This document shows positions 27,541 to 36,420 of a DNA stretch of 64,000 nt, piece after piece. A program made the translations under genes and the position numbers. Position 1 is the stretch's first letter, and every line of letters starts with the position of its first letter. The DNA lies in contig NZ_KB849235.1 in the NCBI RefSeq assembly GCF_000368045.1, positions 98,380 to 162,379 of the forward strand. The letters are read 5' to 3'. The notes under the pieces were generated by a model, which saw nothing but the letters and a program-made list of their open reading frames with translations, was not told where the DNA came from and searched no databases. The stretch is from Acinetobacter johnsonii CIP 64.6. Its GTDB lineage: Bacteria; Pseudomonadota; Gammaproteobacteria; Pseudomonadales; Moraxellaceae.

Positions 27541-28398
27541 GGGTCTGTTGACATTTACTGTTCATAATTAACCCTATAAAGGTAGCCATAAAAATATACA
27601 GGCTAAAGCAACAGAACTTTGATAATTTCTTTTGAGCTTGTCATATCGAGTAGCTATTCCTCTAAATTGCTTTAATCTACAAAACATATTTTCAACTAAA
27701 TGCCTGATTTTATATAAATACCAGTCCATATGGTCATTGTTCGATTGGCTATTTGTTTTCTTTGGTATATTCGCTTTAGTCCCTGTTTTCCTGATCTGTT
27801 CACGCAGTGGTTCTGAATCATAGCCTTTATCTGCACATACCACTTTTGTCTCTTTTAAATCTAATGTTGATATTAAATCAGGTGCAACTTTAACATCATG
27901 TGTGGTTCCATCGGTAATCATGAAATCAATAGAATTGCCATGTGCATCAACAATCAAATGTATTTTTGAGGAGTTTCCTCCTACACTTTTAGAAATAGAT
28001 TGATTCGCTATGCCGGCAGAATGTTGATGAGCACGTACATGAGAGCCATCAATAAAAATCCACTCCATATCGGGGCATGAGGCTAGTAATTTGAATAATC
28101 TAAGTAACTTACCGCTGCTTGACCAACGATTAAAACGTTTGAAAATAGAGTTGGAATGACCAAAACAAGAAGGAATATCTCGCCACGGACAGCCTGTTCT
28201 AATTCTATAGAGAATAGCTTCAATAAAATTGCGTAAATTTGAGTTGTGGTGAATGGATAAATTACGCAGAATAACTTTCAACTTTTGCCAGTGTTGATCT
28301 GTCAGCATGGTACGAGGCATAGCGAATAGTAAAATTGGGTTCGGCGATTTGATTTTACTACTTCGCTATTTTTTTAAGCTAAAAGTGTCAACACACCC
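27541..28398 (-). mobile_element. IS5-family insertion sequence (IS427-like), 858 bp
   Basis: Imperfect terminal inverted repeats GGGTCTGTTGACATTT (left) and GGGTGTGTTGACACTT (right, complement), flanked by a TA duplication (27539-27540 and 28399-28400). The single transposase frame fills most of it. The TA target and IR sequence fit the IS427/IS1031 part of the IS5 family. It inserted in the cysK stop codon. Confidence 0.92.
27574..28320 (-). CDS. IS5-family transposase
   Basis: A 248-residue DDE transposase: N-terminal DUF4096-like helix-turn-helix (TGCPWRDIP), catalytic Asp in FIDGSHVRAHQHSA, Asp in CADKGYDSEP, and Glu in RHLVENMFCRLKQFRG. The frame looks intact. The start codon lies in a hairpin (arms about 28319-28336 and 28352-28369) that also occurs in the related element at 62083. 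Confidence 0.93.
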   Translation of the reverse strand: MPRTMLTDQHWQKLKVILRNLSIHHNSNLRNFIEAILYRIRTGCPWRDIPSCFGHSNSIFKRFNRWSSSGKLLRLFKLLASCPDMEWIFIDGSHVRAHQHSAGIANQSISKSVGGNSSKIHLIVDAHGNSIDFMITDGTTHDVKVAPDLISTLDLKETKVVCADKGYDSEPLREQIRKTGTKANIPKKTNSQSNNDHMDWYLYKIRHLVENMFCRLKQFRGIATRYDKLKRNYQSSVALACIFLWLPL

Positions 28399-29396
28399 TA
28401 GTCTGCAGAAATATCTTCAAACAAAACTGATGATAAATAACGTTCACCACCGTCAGGTAAAATCACCACAATAGTTTTACCTGCATTTTCAGGGCGTGCT
28501 GCAAGTTCAGCTGCTGCTGCCATCGCGGCACCACTTGAAATACCCACCAAAATACCCTCTTGACTTGCTGTTTTTCGCGCCCAATCAATTGCTGTTGCAG
28601 CATCAATTGGCATCACTTCATCGACCAAGTCGAGGTCTAAGTTTTTAGGAATAAAGTTAGCGCCAATGCCCTGAATCTTATGTGGTCCAGGCGTCAAAGT
28701 TTCACCACGTTTGGTTTGACCAATAATCGGCGACTCAGCAGGTTCTACCGCAACTGAGTACAGGGCTTGTTTTTTTACTTTTTCAAAATAACTTGAAATC
28801 CCTGAAATCGTACCGCCCGTCCCGACACCTGCAACTAAAATATCAACTTTACCACCTGTTGCGTCCCAAATTTCTGGCCCAGTCGTTGCTTCATGTATAG
28901 CTGGGTTTGCAGGGTTTTCAAACTGTTGTGGCAAAAAATAAGTTTCTGGATTTTCATCCAACAAACGCTGTGCTTCTTCTACCGCACCACGCATCCCTTT
29001 TGCAGGATCAGTAAGAACCAAGTTCGCACCCAAAGCTTTCATCACTTTACGACGTTCGATACTCATACTTGATGGCATAGTTAGAGTTAACGCATAACCT
29101 TTTGCAGCAGCAACGAATGCCAAAGCAATGCCTGTATTACCACTGGTTGGTTCGACAATGTGCATTCCCGCTTTCAGCACACCGCGTGCTTCCGCATCCT
29201 CAATCAGCGCAGCCCCAATACGACATTTTACTGAAAATGCAGGGTTACGGCTTTCAACTTTGGCTAAAACGGTGGCTGGACTTTGTATAATTCGGTTAAT
29301 ACGAACCAATGGTGTGTTACCAATCGCTTCTGCATTATTACTATAAACCGCTATCCCTAAATTATTAGGCGTTGGAAAAGCTGAGTCAGTACTCAT
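28398..29396 (-). CDS. cysK: Cysteine synthase A (O-acetylserine sulfhydrylase)
   Basis: Makes cysteine from O-acetylserine and sulfide, PLP-dependent. The 332-residue product has the PLP lysine in FSVKCRIGA, the substrate loop EPTSGNTGIAL, the phosphate-binding GVGTGGTISG and the late GISSGAA, all as in E. coli CysK. The IS replaces the last base of its stop codon: TA from the target plus G from the element now give TAG, where TAA would have stood. The protein is unchanged, but its native terminator is cut off. Confidence 0.95.
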   Translation of the reverse strand: MSTDSAFPTPNNLGIAVYSNNAEAIGNTPLVRINRIIQSPATVLAKVESRNPAFSVKCRIGAALIEDAEARGVLKAGMHIVEPTSGNTGIALAFVAAAKGYALTLTMPSSMSIERRKVMKALGANLVLTDPAKGMRGAVEEAQRLLDENPETYFLPQQFENPANPAIHEATTGPEIWDATGGKVDILVAGVGTGGTISGISSYFEKVKKQALYSVAVEPAESPIIGQTKRGETLTPGPHKIQGIGANFIPKNLDLDLVDEVMPIDAATAIDWARKTASQEGILVGISSGAAMAAAAELAARPENAGKTIVVILPDGGERYLSSVLFEDISAD

Positions 29397-29514
29397 ACCA
29401 ATGTTTCCTATGTTGTTTTTAATGATCCACTCATTATCATACCCTGATTTTTAAATGCAAACTGACATTTGGTCGGGCTTATGTTTTTATTTGATAAATA
29501 AATCACTTAAACAG

Positions 29515-29542
29515 AAAAAGCATGAGTTTTCCCATGCTTTTA
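29515..29542 (-). terminator. Terminator next to a short minus-strand reading frame
   Basis: AAAAGCATG-AGTTTTCC-CATGCTTTT, nine-base perfect arms with A and T runs on either side. No full gene ends here; only the short frame at 29540-29635 runs into it. Confidence 0.75.
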
Positions 29543-29635
29543 CTTGAAGAAAACAGCCACTTTTCCCAAGAAGCCAGACGACAAAACCACATATTCAGCA
29601 TCTTCTATATGGGATGGAAAAATTTGTACATTCAT
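29540..29635 (-). CDS. Short open frame of 31 codons ending in a terminator
   Basis: Codes for MNVQIFPSHIEDAEYVVLSS and 11 more residues ending VAVFFK. The frame stays open about 14 codons further upstream, to a stop, and its TAA lies in the arm of a perfect terminator. Residue composition looks protein-like. It could be a small gene or the 3' remnant of a lost one; I do not recognise it and there is no clear ribosome site. Confidence 0.3.
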   Translation of the reverse strand: MNVQIFPSHIEDAEYVVLSSGFLGKVAVFFK

Positions 29636-30028
29636 CTCAAAGTTTACTTTTTGGTCAAAAATATTATCTAGCAATAATTATGCCTTTTAATAAATGTTTG
29701 TATTTTTTAAATTTATAATGATATTTTTTAAAAAGCTCTGTAGTTATGATTTTAATGCTCTCTATGTGATAAAATATTCAAAGCTTATTATAAATAATCA
29801 TAAAGAATGAGAGTTTGATTTAAAAAATCGGCTTAAATTATATAAATATCTAGAACTTAAGTAACATTTTAAATAACTAATTTTGATGTAAATATTAAGT
29901 ATATATAACTTTAGCTAATATTTTATTTCACTAAAAGCCATGCATATTGGACTTGAAAAGACAGCATTATGAACGGCTTGGTTTTATACTAAGTGCACAG
30001 TTGTTTTTGTTTTATGAGTAGGTTTTAA
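29636..30028. other. Very AT-rich gene-free stretch before the ArsR gene
   Basis: Nearly 400 bases without genes. The only item worth marking is AAGTATATATAACTT (29897-29911), a near palindrome that could be a site for the following ArsR regulator. Confidence 0.3.
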
Positions 30029-30346
30029 ATGAACACAGGACTTGAAATAACGTCTATGCGCGACTCTGCTGAAGTTGTTGTGAGTATTTTAAAATCTCTA
30101 GCCAATACTGATCGTTTATTAATTTTGTGTCATTTGTCGCAACAAGAACTTAATGTTTCTCAAATTGAAGAAATTACCGACATCAAACAGCCGACTCTTT
30201 CTCAACAATTAATGATGTTACGTAAAAGTGATGTGGTAAATACGCGCCGTGATGGTAAGCAAATTTATTACTCCATTAAAGATGAACGCATGATTGAAGT
30301 TTTAAATACTTTGTATAGCTTGTACTGCCCAAAACCACGCCTCTAA
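30029..30346 (+). CDS. ArsR/SmtB-family regulator, BigR-like (sulfane sulfur sensor)
   Basis: A 105-residue winged-helix repressor of the ArsR family (DIKQPTLSQQLMMLRKSDVV recognition helix; RRDGKQIYYSI wing). It lacks the CVC metal motif of arsenic sensors but has Cys34 and Cys100, 66 residues apart, the same spacing as Cys42 and Cys108 of BigR, which form a polysulfide bridge with persulfides. That, with cysK on one side and a SulP transporter on the other, points to sulfur sensing. Function is inferred from these cysteines and the neighbours. A terminator separates it from the next gene. Confidence 0.8.
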   Translation: MNTGLEITSMRDSAEVVVSILKSLANTDRLLILCHLSQQELNVSQIEEITDIKQPTLSQQLMMLRKSDVVNTRRDGKQIYYSIKDERMIEVLNTLYSLYCPKPRL

Positions 30347-30383
30347 ACCAAATCACTGCTATATTTTATGTGCTATGAAAACG

Positions 30384-30409
30384 AATGCTAAGACTTCTTA
30401 GCATTTTTT
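30384..30409 (+). terminator. Terminator after the ArsR gene
   Basis: AATGCTAAG-ACTT-CTTAGCATT followed by a T run, about 40 bases beyond the stop codon, making the next gene a separate unit. Confidence 0.88.
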
Positions 30410-30412
30410 ATG

Positions 30413-30449
30413 CATAATATATCTAAATTTGTGATTTAGATATATTATG
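30413..30449. promoter_or_regulatory. 37-bp palindrome overlapping the SulP start codon
   Basis: Perfect 16-base arms (30413-30428 and 30434-30449) with a TTGTG spacer. The right arm ends with the ATG of the next gene (30447-30449). As DNA it would be a strong dimer site; as RNA it would hide the start codon. AT-rich dyads are known targets of BigR-type regulators, so the adjacent ArsR protein is the likeliest binder. Confidence 0.65.
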
Positions 30450-32180
30450 TCTTATTGGAATCGTCGTCTAAGCCATTATCTACCCGCATGGCAATGGCTT
30501 AAGCACTATGACACGCCTACGTTTAAGTCAGATTTACTTGCATCTTTTATCGTCATTGCCATGTTGGTTCCTCAAGGCATGGCCTATGCCATGTTGGCAG
30601 GCTTACCGCCAATCACTGGGTTATATGCCAGTATTATCCCAATGATTATTTATGCCATCATTGGTGGCAGCCCGACGCTTTCTATTGGCCCTGTTGCCAT
30701 CATTTCGATGATGACCTTTGCGACTTTGAACTCGATGTTTGAAGTTGGTTCACCAGTTTATATACAAGCGGCATGTTTATTAGCCCTACTGGTCGGTATC
30801 ATTTCCCTGCTGTTGGGGTTATTTCGCTTTGGTTTCCTCATCCAACTGATTAGCCACCCCGTCATCCAAAGTTTCATTATTGCGTCTGCTTTGCTGATTG
30901 CTTTGGGTCAGTTGAAGTTTATTGTCGATCTTCCTTTAAAAGCCAATAATATCCCCGAGTTTGTGGTTAGTGTTTGGCAATACATCAGTTTGACTCACAT
31001 AGGTACGCTTCTTTTTGGACTGTGTGCAATCGCATTTTTAATTTATGCACCAAAGCTGCTGAATACTAATGCCTTAAAAGGTTGGTTCGGATCGACCGTA
31101 TTACTTTCGCGTACTATTCCTTTATTTTTAGTGGTTGCCTCGATTGCCTTGGTCTATTTTTTCCAACTGCAAACGCTTGGAATCAAAACCGTCGGAATCA
31201 TTCCATCTGGTATGCCTCCACTCGATATGCCGTATTGGAACTGGACTTTAGTTCTGCAACTTTTGCCAGGTGCAACTATGATCGCGATGATCAGTTTTGT
31301 TGAATCACTTTCCATTGCTCAAGCCACTGCTTTACAAAACCGAAGCCAACTCAACAGCAACCAAGAACTTATCGCTTTAGGCTTAGCCAATATCAGTGCA
31401 GGTTTCAGTTCGGCCTTTCCTGTAACAGGCAGCCTTTCTCGTACTGTCGTTAATGCAGATGCAGGCGCTCAGACCCCTATGGCGGGTGTGCTCTCTTCGC
31501 TGTTGATTATTGTAGTGAGCTTATACTTTACAGGTTTCTTTCAGGACCTTCCTTTAGCTATTTTGGCTGCAACGATTATCGTCTCGATATGGAAACTTGT
31601 GGACTTTAAACCCTTCATCGAAGCATGGAAGTATTCCAAAGCAGATGGTATCGCGATGTGGATTACCTTTTTTGGTGTTGTCTGTATCGATATTTCAACC
31701 GGCCTGATCATTGGCATGGTTTCGACCTTTATTTTGTTGCTTTGGCGGATTAGTCGACCACATATTGCTGTGATTGGCTTGGTCGAGGGGACGCAACATT
31801 TTCGCAATGTTGAACGCCATCAAGTTCAAACAACGGCACAAGTACTGTCAATGCGTATAGATGAAAGCCTAACCTTCTTAAATGCCAACATATTGAAAGG
31901 TGAACTGATCAATGCCGTGAGCCAACAACCTGAGTTAGCCCATGTGGTGATTAATTGCTCCAGTGTGAGTAGTATCGACTTGAGTGCTTTAGAAATGCTG
32001 GAAGATATTAATCTAGAATTGGCCAAGCAAAACATTCAGCTGCATTTGTCCGAAGTTAAAGGCCCTGTGATGGATCGGCTGCAAAGCTCAAAACTATTGA
32101 AACATTTAAGTGGGAATGTCTTTTTAACCCATTATCAAGCCATTCAGACCCTTTCTCCACAGCTGCTTAAAACCTCATAA
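30447..32180 (+). CDS. SulP-family anion transporter with STAS domain
   Basis: A 577-residue inner-membrane protein. The SulP signature (LLASFIVIAMLVPQGMAYAM and AGLPPITGLYAS) opens a region of about 12-14 hydrophobic segments to residue 435, followed by a cytoplasmic STAS domain (about 455-565, with VINCSSVSSIDLSALEML). SulP members carry sulfate, bicarbonate or dicarboxylates; the regulator next door favours a sulfur oxyanion. There is no recognisable ribosome site before the ATG because the palindrome occupies that place. The next in-frame ATG is about 33 codons in, past the conserved start. Confidence 0.88.
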   Translation: MSYWNRRLSHYLPAWQWLKHYDTPTFKSDLLASFIVIAMLVPQGMAYAMLAGLPPITGLYASIIPMIIYAIIGGSPTLSIGPVAIISMMTFATLNSMFEVGSPVYIQAACLLALLVGIISLLLGLFRFGFLIQLISHPVIQSFIIASALLIALGQLKFIVDLPLKANNIPEFVVSVWQYISLTHIGTLLFGLCAIAFLIYAPKLLNTNALKGWFGSTVLLSRTIPLFLVVASIALVYFFQLQTLGIKTVGIIPSGMPPLDMPYWNWTLVLQLLPGATMIAMISFVESLSIAQATALQNRSQLNSNQELIALGLANISAGFSSAFPVTGSLSRTVVNADAGAQTPMAGVLSSLLIIVVSLYFTGFFQDLPLAILAATIIVSIWKLVDFKPFIEAWKYSKADGIAMWITFFGVVCIDISTGLIIGMVSTFILLLWRISRPHIAVIGLVEGTQHFRNVERHQVQTTAQVLSMRIDESLTFLNANILKGELINAVSQQPELAHVVINCSSVSSIDLSALEMLEDINLELAKQNIQLHLSEVKGPVMDRLQSSKLLKHLSGNVFLTHYQAIQTLSPQLLKTS

Positions 32181-32186
32181 GAGACC

Positions 32187-32238
32187 AAATGCCTGCTTGC
32201 ACTTTTTCAATATAGTGAGAAATATCAAGCAGGCATTT
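32187..32238 (+). other. Long-loop inverted repeat after the SulP gene
   Basis: AAATGCCTGCTTG (32187-32199) and CAAGCAGGCATTT (32226-32238) form a 13-base stem with a 26-base loop a few bases after the stop codon. There is no following T run, so it may protect the 3' end rather than terminate. Confidence 0.55.
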
Positions 32239-32413
32239 ATGATAAAAATCCATTAAATATGTCGTTTTTATGAATTGAAATGAATAATAAAAACTGGAAT
32301 TACAATAACTTAATTTTTATATTTAAATATTTTTCAGTCAGTTAGCAAATTAGGTATAAAATGGCGCACTTAAAATCCGTATTTTGTCCTCGTAATTTCA
32401 ACAAGGCGCCTCT

Positions 32414-33607
32414 ATGTTTTCTGTTTTAGCGCGAATGAGTCTAGTTACTCGAATTATCATTGCCATTATTTTGGGTATTGGTGTAGCCCTTGTTTTCCCA
32501 GGCGTTGCACCTTATTTGAGCCTGCTAGGCGACTTATTTATTAAAGCGTTAAAATCTGTCGCGCCTGTACTTGTATTTGTCTTGGTTCTTGCTTCTATTG
32601 CAAATTTTAAAGTAGGTCATAGTGCGAATCTGCGTCCCATCATCATTATGTATGCTGTGGGTATGTTACTGGCAGCTTTTTCAGCAGTTGTGGTCAGCGT
32701 CATTTTCCCAAGTACTTTGTTCTTAAACTTACCTGCAAATACTGACTTACAACCACCAAGTAGTTTGATTGAAATCTTTAAGAACCTACTGCTGAGCTTT
32801 ATTGCTAACCCTGTAACTGCCCTTAGTGAAGCAAACTTCATTGGTATTTTAGCGTGGGCTGTGGCCTTGGGTGCTGCATTCCGTCATGCCAAAGACTCGA
32901 CCAAAGACTTGCTTAATGATACTGCACACGCAGTAAATAGCGTGATTCGTTTGGTGATTAACTTTGCGCCTATCGGTATTTTCGGTCTGGTGGCGGTAAC
33001 CTTTGCAGAAACAGGTTTAAGTACTTTAGCAAGCTATGCACATTTATTGGCCGTCTTACTCGGCACAATGGCTTTCGTTGCCTTAGTCATCAACCCGCTT
33101 ATGGTTGCCGTAGTAACACGTAGCAATCCGTATCCATTGGTATTTCAGTGTTTACGTGAAAGTGGTATCACTGCTTTCTTCACGCGTAGTTCTGCTGCGA
33201 ACATTCCTGTGAACTTAGATCTTGCAAAACGTTTGGGTGTGGCTGAATCTACAGCGAGCGTTGCCATTCCACTGGGTGCGACCATTAACATGGCCGGCGC
33301 CTCAGTGACTATTACTGTGCTTACACTGGCAGCAGTCAATACGCTAGGTCTTAATGTTGACTTTACCACCATGATGATTTTATCTGTGCTTGCAACAGTT
33401 TCAGCTTGTGGTGCTTCTGGTGTTGCGGGTGGTTCTCTACTCTTGATTCCTGTAGCGTGTGGCCTATTTGGTATTTCATCTGATATTTCAATGCAAGTGG
33501 TTGCAATTGGTATGGTGATTAGCGTACTACAAGACTCTACTGAAACTGCATTGAACTCATCAACTGACGTATTATTTACTGCAGCAGTTGACCGCGCTTC
33601 AAAATAA
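32414..33607 (+). CDS. sstT: Serine/threonine:Na+ symporter
   Basis: A 397-residue DAACS-family (SLC1-like) inner-membrane transporter with the length of SstT. Characteristic segments are FFTRSSAANIPVNL in the serine-rich loop, GATINMAGASVTITV and ACGASGVAGGSLLLIP. It imports serine and threonine with sodium. It stands alone, between the SulP and DUF1275 genes, in the same direction as both. Confidence 0.92.
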   Translation: MFSVLARMSLVTRIIIAIILGIGVALVFPGVAPYLSLLGDLFIKALKSVAPVLVFVLVLASIANFKVGHSANLRPIIIMYAVGMLLAAFSAVVVSVIFPSTLFLNLPANTDLQPPSSLIEIFKNLLLSFIANPVTALSEANFIGILAWAVALGAAFRHAKDSTKDLLNDTAHAVNSVIRLVINFAPIGIFGLVAVTFAETGLSTLASYAHLLAVLLGTMAFVALVINPLMVAVVTRSNPYPLVFQCLRESGITAFFTRSSAANIPVNLDLAKRLGVAESTASVAIPLGATINMAGASVTITVLTLAAVNTLGLNVDFTTMMILSVLATVSACGASGVAGGSLLLIPVACGLFGISSDISMQVVAIGMVISVLQDSTETALNSSTDVLFTAAVDRASK

Positions 33608-33646
33608 TATATTGTAGAATCAGTATATTATTTCTTTTTTGAAGTT

Positions 33647-34315
33647 ATGCCATTTCAACACTTACCACTTTGGATTCAACTGGGGGCATTCTTTCTTGCA
33701 GTCAATGCAGGAATGATTAATGTCTTAGGACTGGTGACTGTTTTACACCAGTCTGTTTCCCATATGACTGGTAATGTAAGTGTTTTGGCGATGTCGCTTG
33801 TACATTGGCAACCCGAAAGCATTTTATATTTGCTATTAGTAACTGTCTGCTATGTCATCGGTTCATTTTATAGCGGTGTAATTCTGGGAAATAGTCACTT
33901 TCGATTGGGACGCCGCTATGGCGTACCACTCACGTTAGTGGCTTTTTTTATTTTTCTGTGTTGGTTCTTTCTGCCTTATTTTCCACGCTATGCTTTACTC
34001 TGGGCCTGCGTCGCAATGGGTGTGCAAAATGCCATGGTGAGCCATTATAAAGGCACCATCATTCGCACTACACATTTATCGGGTGTTCTTACCGACCTCG
34101 GTTTAGCGCTTGGTTATCGAGTGCGCGGACTCGTGGTTGAGCGTCGGCGCGTAGTTTTACATCTTTTGATTTTAAGTGGCTTTTTGATCGGTGGACTCTG
34201 TGCAAGTTGGATGTATCCCTATTTAAAACTCAATTCTTTTTTAGTTCCAACAGCATTAAGCTTGATCCTTAGTGTTGTATATTGGATCATTTACTTTCGT
34301 TATCGTCGTTTTTAA
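33647..34315 (+). CDS. DUF1275 (YoaK-like) membrane protein
   Basis: A 222-residue inner-membrane protein with about six hydrophobic segments and the family pattern NAGMINVLGLV......MTGNVS near the start and MGVQNAMVSHYKGTIIRTTHLSG in the middle. No function is known for the family. The start is 39 bases after sstT, so the two may share a message. Confidence 0.85.
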   Translation: MPFQHLPLWIQLGAFFLAVNAGMINVLGLVTVLHQSVSHMTGNVSVLAMSLVHWQPESILYLLLVTVCYVIGSFYSGVILGNSHFRLGRRYGVPLTLVAFFIFLCWFFLPYFPRYALLWACVAMGVQNAMVSHYKGTIIRTTHLSGVLTDLGLALGYRVRGLVVERRRVVLHLLILSGFLIGGLCASWMYPYLKLNSFLVPTALSLILSVVYWIIYFRYRRF

Positions 34316-34335
34316 ACGCAGTTGTGGAATTCGCT

Positions 34336-34872
34336 ATGGTAAAAAATGCATTACAGGCTCAGTTACTCAAAGCCGGTTTAGTTGACAACAAAAAGGCCAA
34401 AAAACTTTCTAAACAAGCAGTGCATGAGCAAAAAACAGGTCAAAGCAGTGAAGCTGAGATCAAGGCAAAAATTGCACAAGACAAACAGCAAAAACAGGCC
34501 AAAGATCAAGCCATTGAACTTGAGAAGAAAGCGATATTGCAAGAAAAAGAGCTCAAAGCGACGATCATTCAAATGATCACGCAGCATAAAATCCGGGATA
34601 CCGATGGTGACGTGGCCTATCAGTTTATTGACGATGGCAAAATCAAAAAACAATATATCAATCAACAAATTTATAATGCCTTGGTTGCTGGTAGCCTCGT
34701 GATTGCACGTGATCATGAAAGTTATGCCTTCTTACCTAAAGCTTTAGCTGATCGTATTAATGCCAAACTTGAAGGCTTTATTATCGTAAATACTTCAGAG
34801 AAAAATGAAGCAGTCACCGATGAGGAAGATCCATATGCTGCGTACGTGATCCCTGATGATCTCATGTGGTAA
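34336..34872 (+). CDS. DUF2058 (YaiL-like) protein
   Basis: A 178-residue soluble protein. The N-terminus (MVKNALQAQLLKAGLVDNKKAKKL) and the long charged, Lys/Gln-rich coiled coil (about residues 25-85) match DUF2058; the C-terminal half is compact. It has been called a nucleoprotein/polynucleotide-associated protein in E. coli, without firm function. I start at the ATG at 34336, not 34282, since the earlier start would overlap DUF1275. It ends at a terminator. Confidence 0.87.
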   Translation: MVKNALQAQLLKAGLVDNKKAKKLSKQAVHEQKTGQSSEAEIKAKIAQDKQQKQAKDQAIELEKKAILQEKELKATIIQMITQHKIRDTDGDVAYQFIDDGKIKKQYINQQIYNALVAGSLVIARDHESYAFLPKALADRINAKLEGFIIVNTSEKNEAVTDEEDPYAAYVIPDDLMW

Positions 34873-34883
34873 TTTGAACCATC

Positions 34884-34913
34884 AGAAGCTTCCATATAGG
34901 AAGCTTCTTTTTC
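34884..34913 (+). terminator. Terminator after the DUF2058 gene
   Basis: AGAAGCTTCC-ATATA-GGAAGCTTCT followed by a T run. Confidence 0.92.
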
Positions 34914-35133
34914 CTAGTTCATTATAAAACTAATTTACCATTCCACTGCTCTGCCATATCCCGCCCCTCAACAATTTATGCTTCATGATATTCAAATATC
35001 GATTTAAAAAACAAATCTACGAGAGTAAATAAACAAGTCGTTGAAAACATGTATAAACTTAGTGACACAATTTGCTTAATTCGTAGAGCTGATTACACTA
35101 TTTGCAGTGTTTTAATCAAAAGAAGATCGCATT

Positions 35134-36372
35134 TTGGATAATTTTCATTTTATACAGAGTTTAAAAGACTGGTCGGATCAGTATCCTTGGATCGAAATGC
35201 TGACAGGATTCTGCATACTCATTCTAGTGGCTATACTGGCGTATATTATTGCCAAGCATGTTGTTGTTCGCGGTATCCGGCATCTCATCACTAAGCTAAA
35301 ATTTGCCAATCACGACATCATGTCGCAGCATAGTGTGATTCGCCGAATTGCGAACATTGTCCCAGCAATCGTCATTATGAATGGTATCGTCACCGTTCCT
35401 CACCTGTCGGCGAAAATGGTCAGCTTTGTCCAAATGGCGGCACAGGCCTTTATTTTCTTAACCATTGCGCTTGCGATTGGTGAATTACTGAATATATTCA
35501 ATTTGGTTTATCAACGTAATCCAAAGTCTAGAAATAAACCCATCAAAGGCTATTTACAGCTAATCAAACTGATTATTTTCATCGTTTGTGGCTTGATGAT
35601 CTTAGGGACTTTCCTGAAAAAAGATGTCTTTACCTTGCTTGCGGGCTTCGGTGCTATGGCGGCAGTGCTGATGTTGGTCTTCCAAAACACCATTTTGTCT
35701 TTGGTGGCTTCTGTTCAGATTTCATCCTATGACATGGTCCGTATTGGAGATTGGATTGAAATGCCATCCCTCAATGCAGATGGTGATGTCATTGATATGT
35801 CATTACATACCATCACCGTACAAAACTTTGATAAAACCTTTACCACGATTCCAACCAACAAATTGGTCACTGATACTTTTAAAAACTGGCGTGGTATGTC
35901 ACAGGCAGGCGTACGTCGTATCAAACGCTCACTTTATATTGATCAAAGTAGCGTTCACTTTATGTCTGAAGCAGAACAAAGCAAACTTAAAGAGTTCTTA
36001 TTATTAGACCAATATCTGGATCACAAAAGTACAGAGCTGGTTGAGTTTAATCAAAAACTGAGCAATACATCTCCTTGCAATCAGCGACGTTTAACCAATA
36101 TTGGGACCTTCCGTGCGTATGTTGAGCTGTACCTTAATCAGCATCCAAACATTTCAAAACATCAGTCTTTAATCGTGCGTCAGCTACAACCGACTGAAAA
36201 AGGTTTGCCGCTGGAAATTTATGCATTTAGCAATCAAATTGCATGGAAAGATTATGAAGCGATCCAATCAGATATTTTCGATCATTTAATCGCCATTCTT
36301 CCCGAATTTGGTCTCAAAGTTTACCAAGCACCATCGGGGTATGACATGCAAATCGCACTATCAAACCCGTAA
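35134..36372 (+). CDS. ybdG: Mechanosensitive channel, YbdG-like (MscS superfamily)
   Basis: A 412-residue inner-membrane protein very close in plan to E. coli YbdG: about five membrane segments in residues 18-200, the pore-lining LLAGFGAMAAVLMLVFQNTILS, then a beta domain (MVRIGDWIEMP.L.ADG.V) and the C-terminal NIGTFRAYVELYL...QL.P...GLPLEIYAF block. It releases solutes on osmotic downshift. The start is a TTG at 35134; the next in-frame ATG would lose part of the N-terminal segment. A perfect 15-base hairpin without T run (36384-36420) follows. Confidence 0.87.
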   Translation: MDNFHFIQSLKDWSDQYPWIEMLTGFCILILVAILAYIIAKHVVVRGIRHLITKLKFANHDIMSQHSVIRRIANIVPAIVIMNGIVTVPHLSAKMVSFVQMAAQAFIFLTIALAIGELLNIFNLVYQRNPKSRNKPIKGYLQLIKLIIFIVCGLMILGTFLKKDVFTLLAGFGAMAAVLMLVFQNTILSLVASVQISSYDMVRIGDWIEMPSLNADGDVIDMSLHTITVQNFDKTFTTIPTNKLVTDTFKNWRGMSQAGVRRIKRSLYIDQSSVHFMSEAEQSKLKEFLLLDQYLDHKSTELVEFNQKLSNTSPCNQRRLTNIGTFRAYVELYLNQHPNISKHQSLIVRQLQPTEKGLPLEIYAFSNQIAWKDYEAIQSDIFDHLIAILPEFGLKVYQAPSGYDMQIALSNP

Positions 36373-36383
36373 TTTTTTTCACT

Positions 36384-36420
36384 TTGGTATGCTAAAACCA
36401 CTCTAGTTTTAGCATACCAA
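36384..36420 (+). other. Hairpin after the ybdG-like gene
   Basis: TTGGTATGCTAAAAC and GTTTTAGCATACCAA pair perfectly around a seven-base loop, 12 bases after the stop. It has no T run behind it, so it is either a Rho-dependent end point or an mRNA-stability element. Confidence 0.6.

Noticed and set aside
30029..30346. Arsenic-type ArsR regulator
   Set aside because: The CVC metal motif in the DNA-binding helix is absent; the two cysteines match BigR spacing instead.
32187..32238. Intrinsic terminator after the SulP gene
   Set aside because: Stem is perfect but the loop is 26 bases and there is no T run, so I list it only as an inverted repeat.
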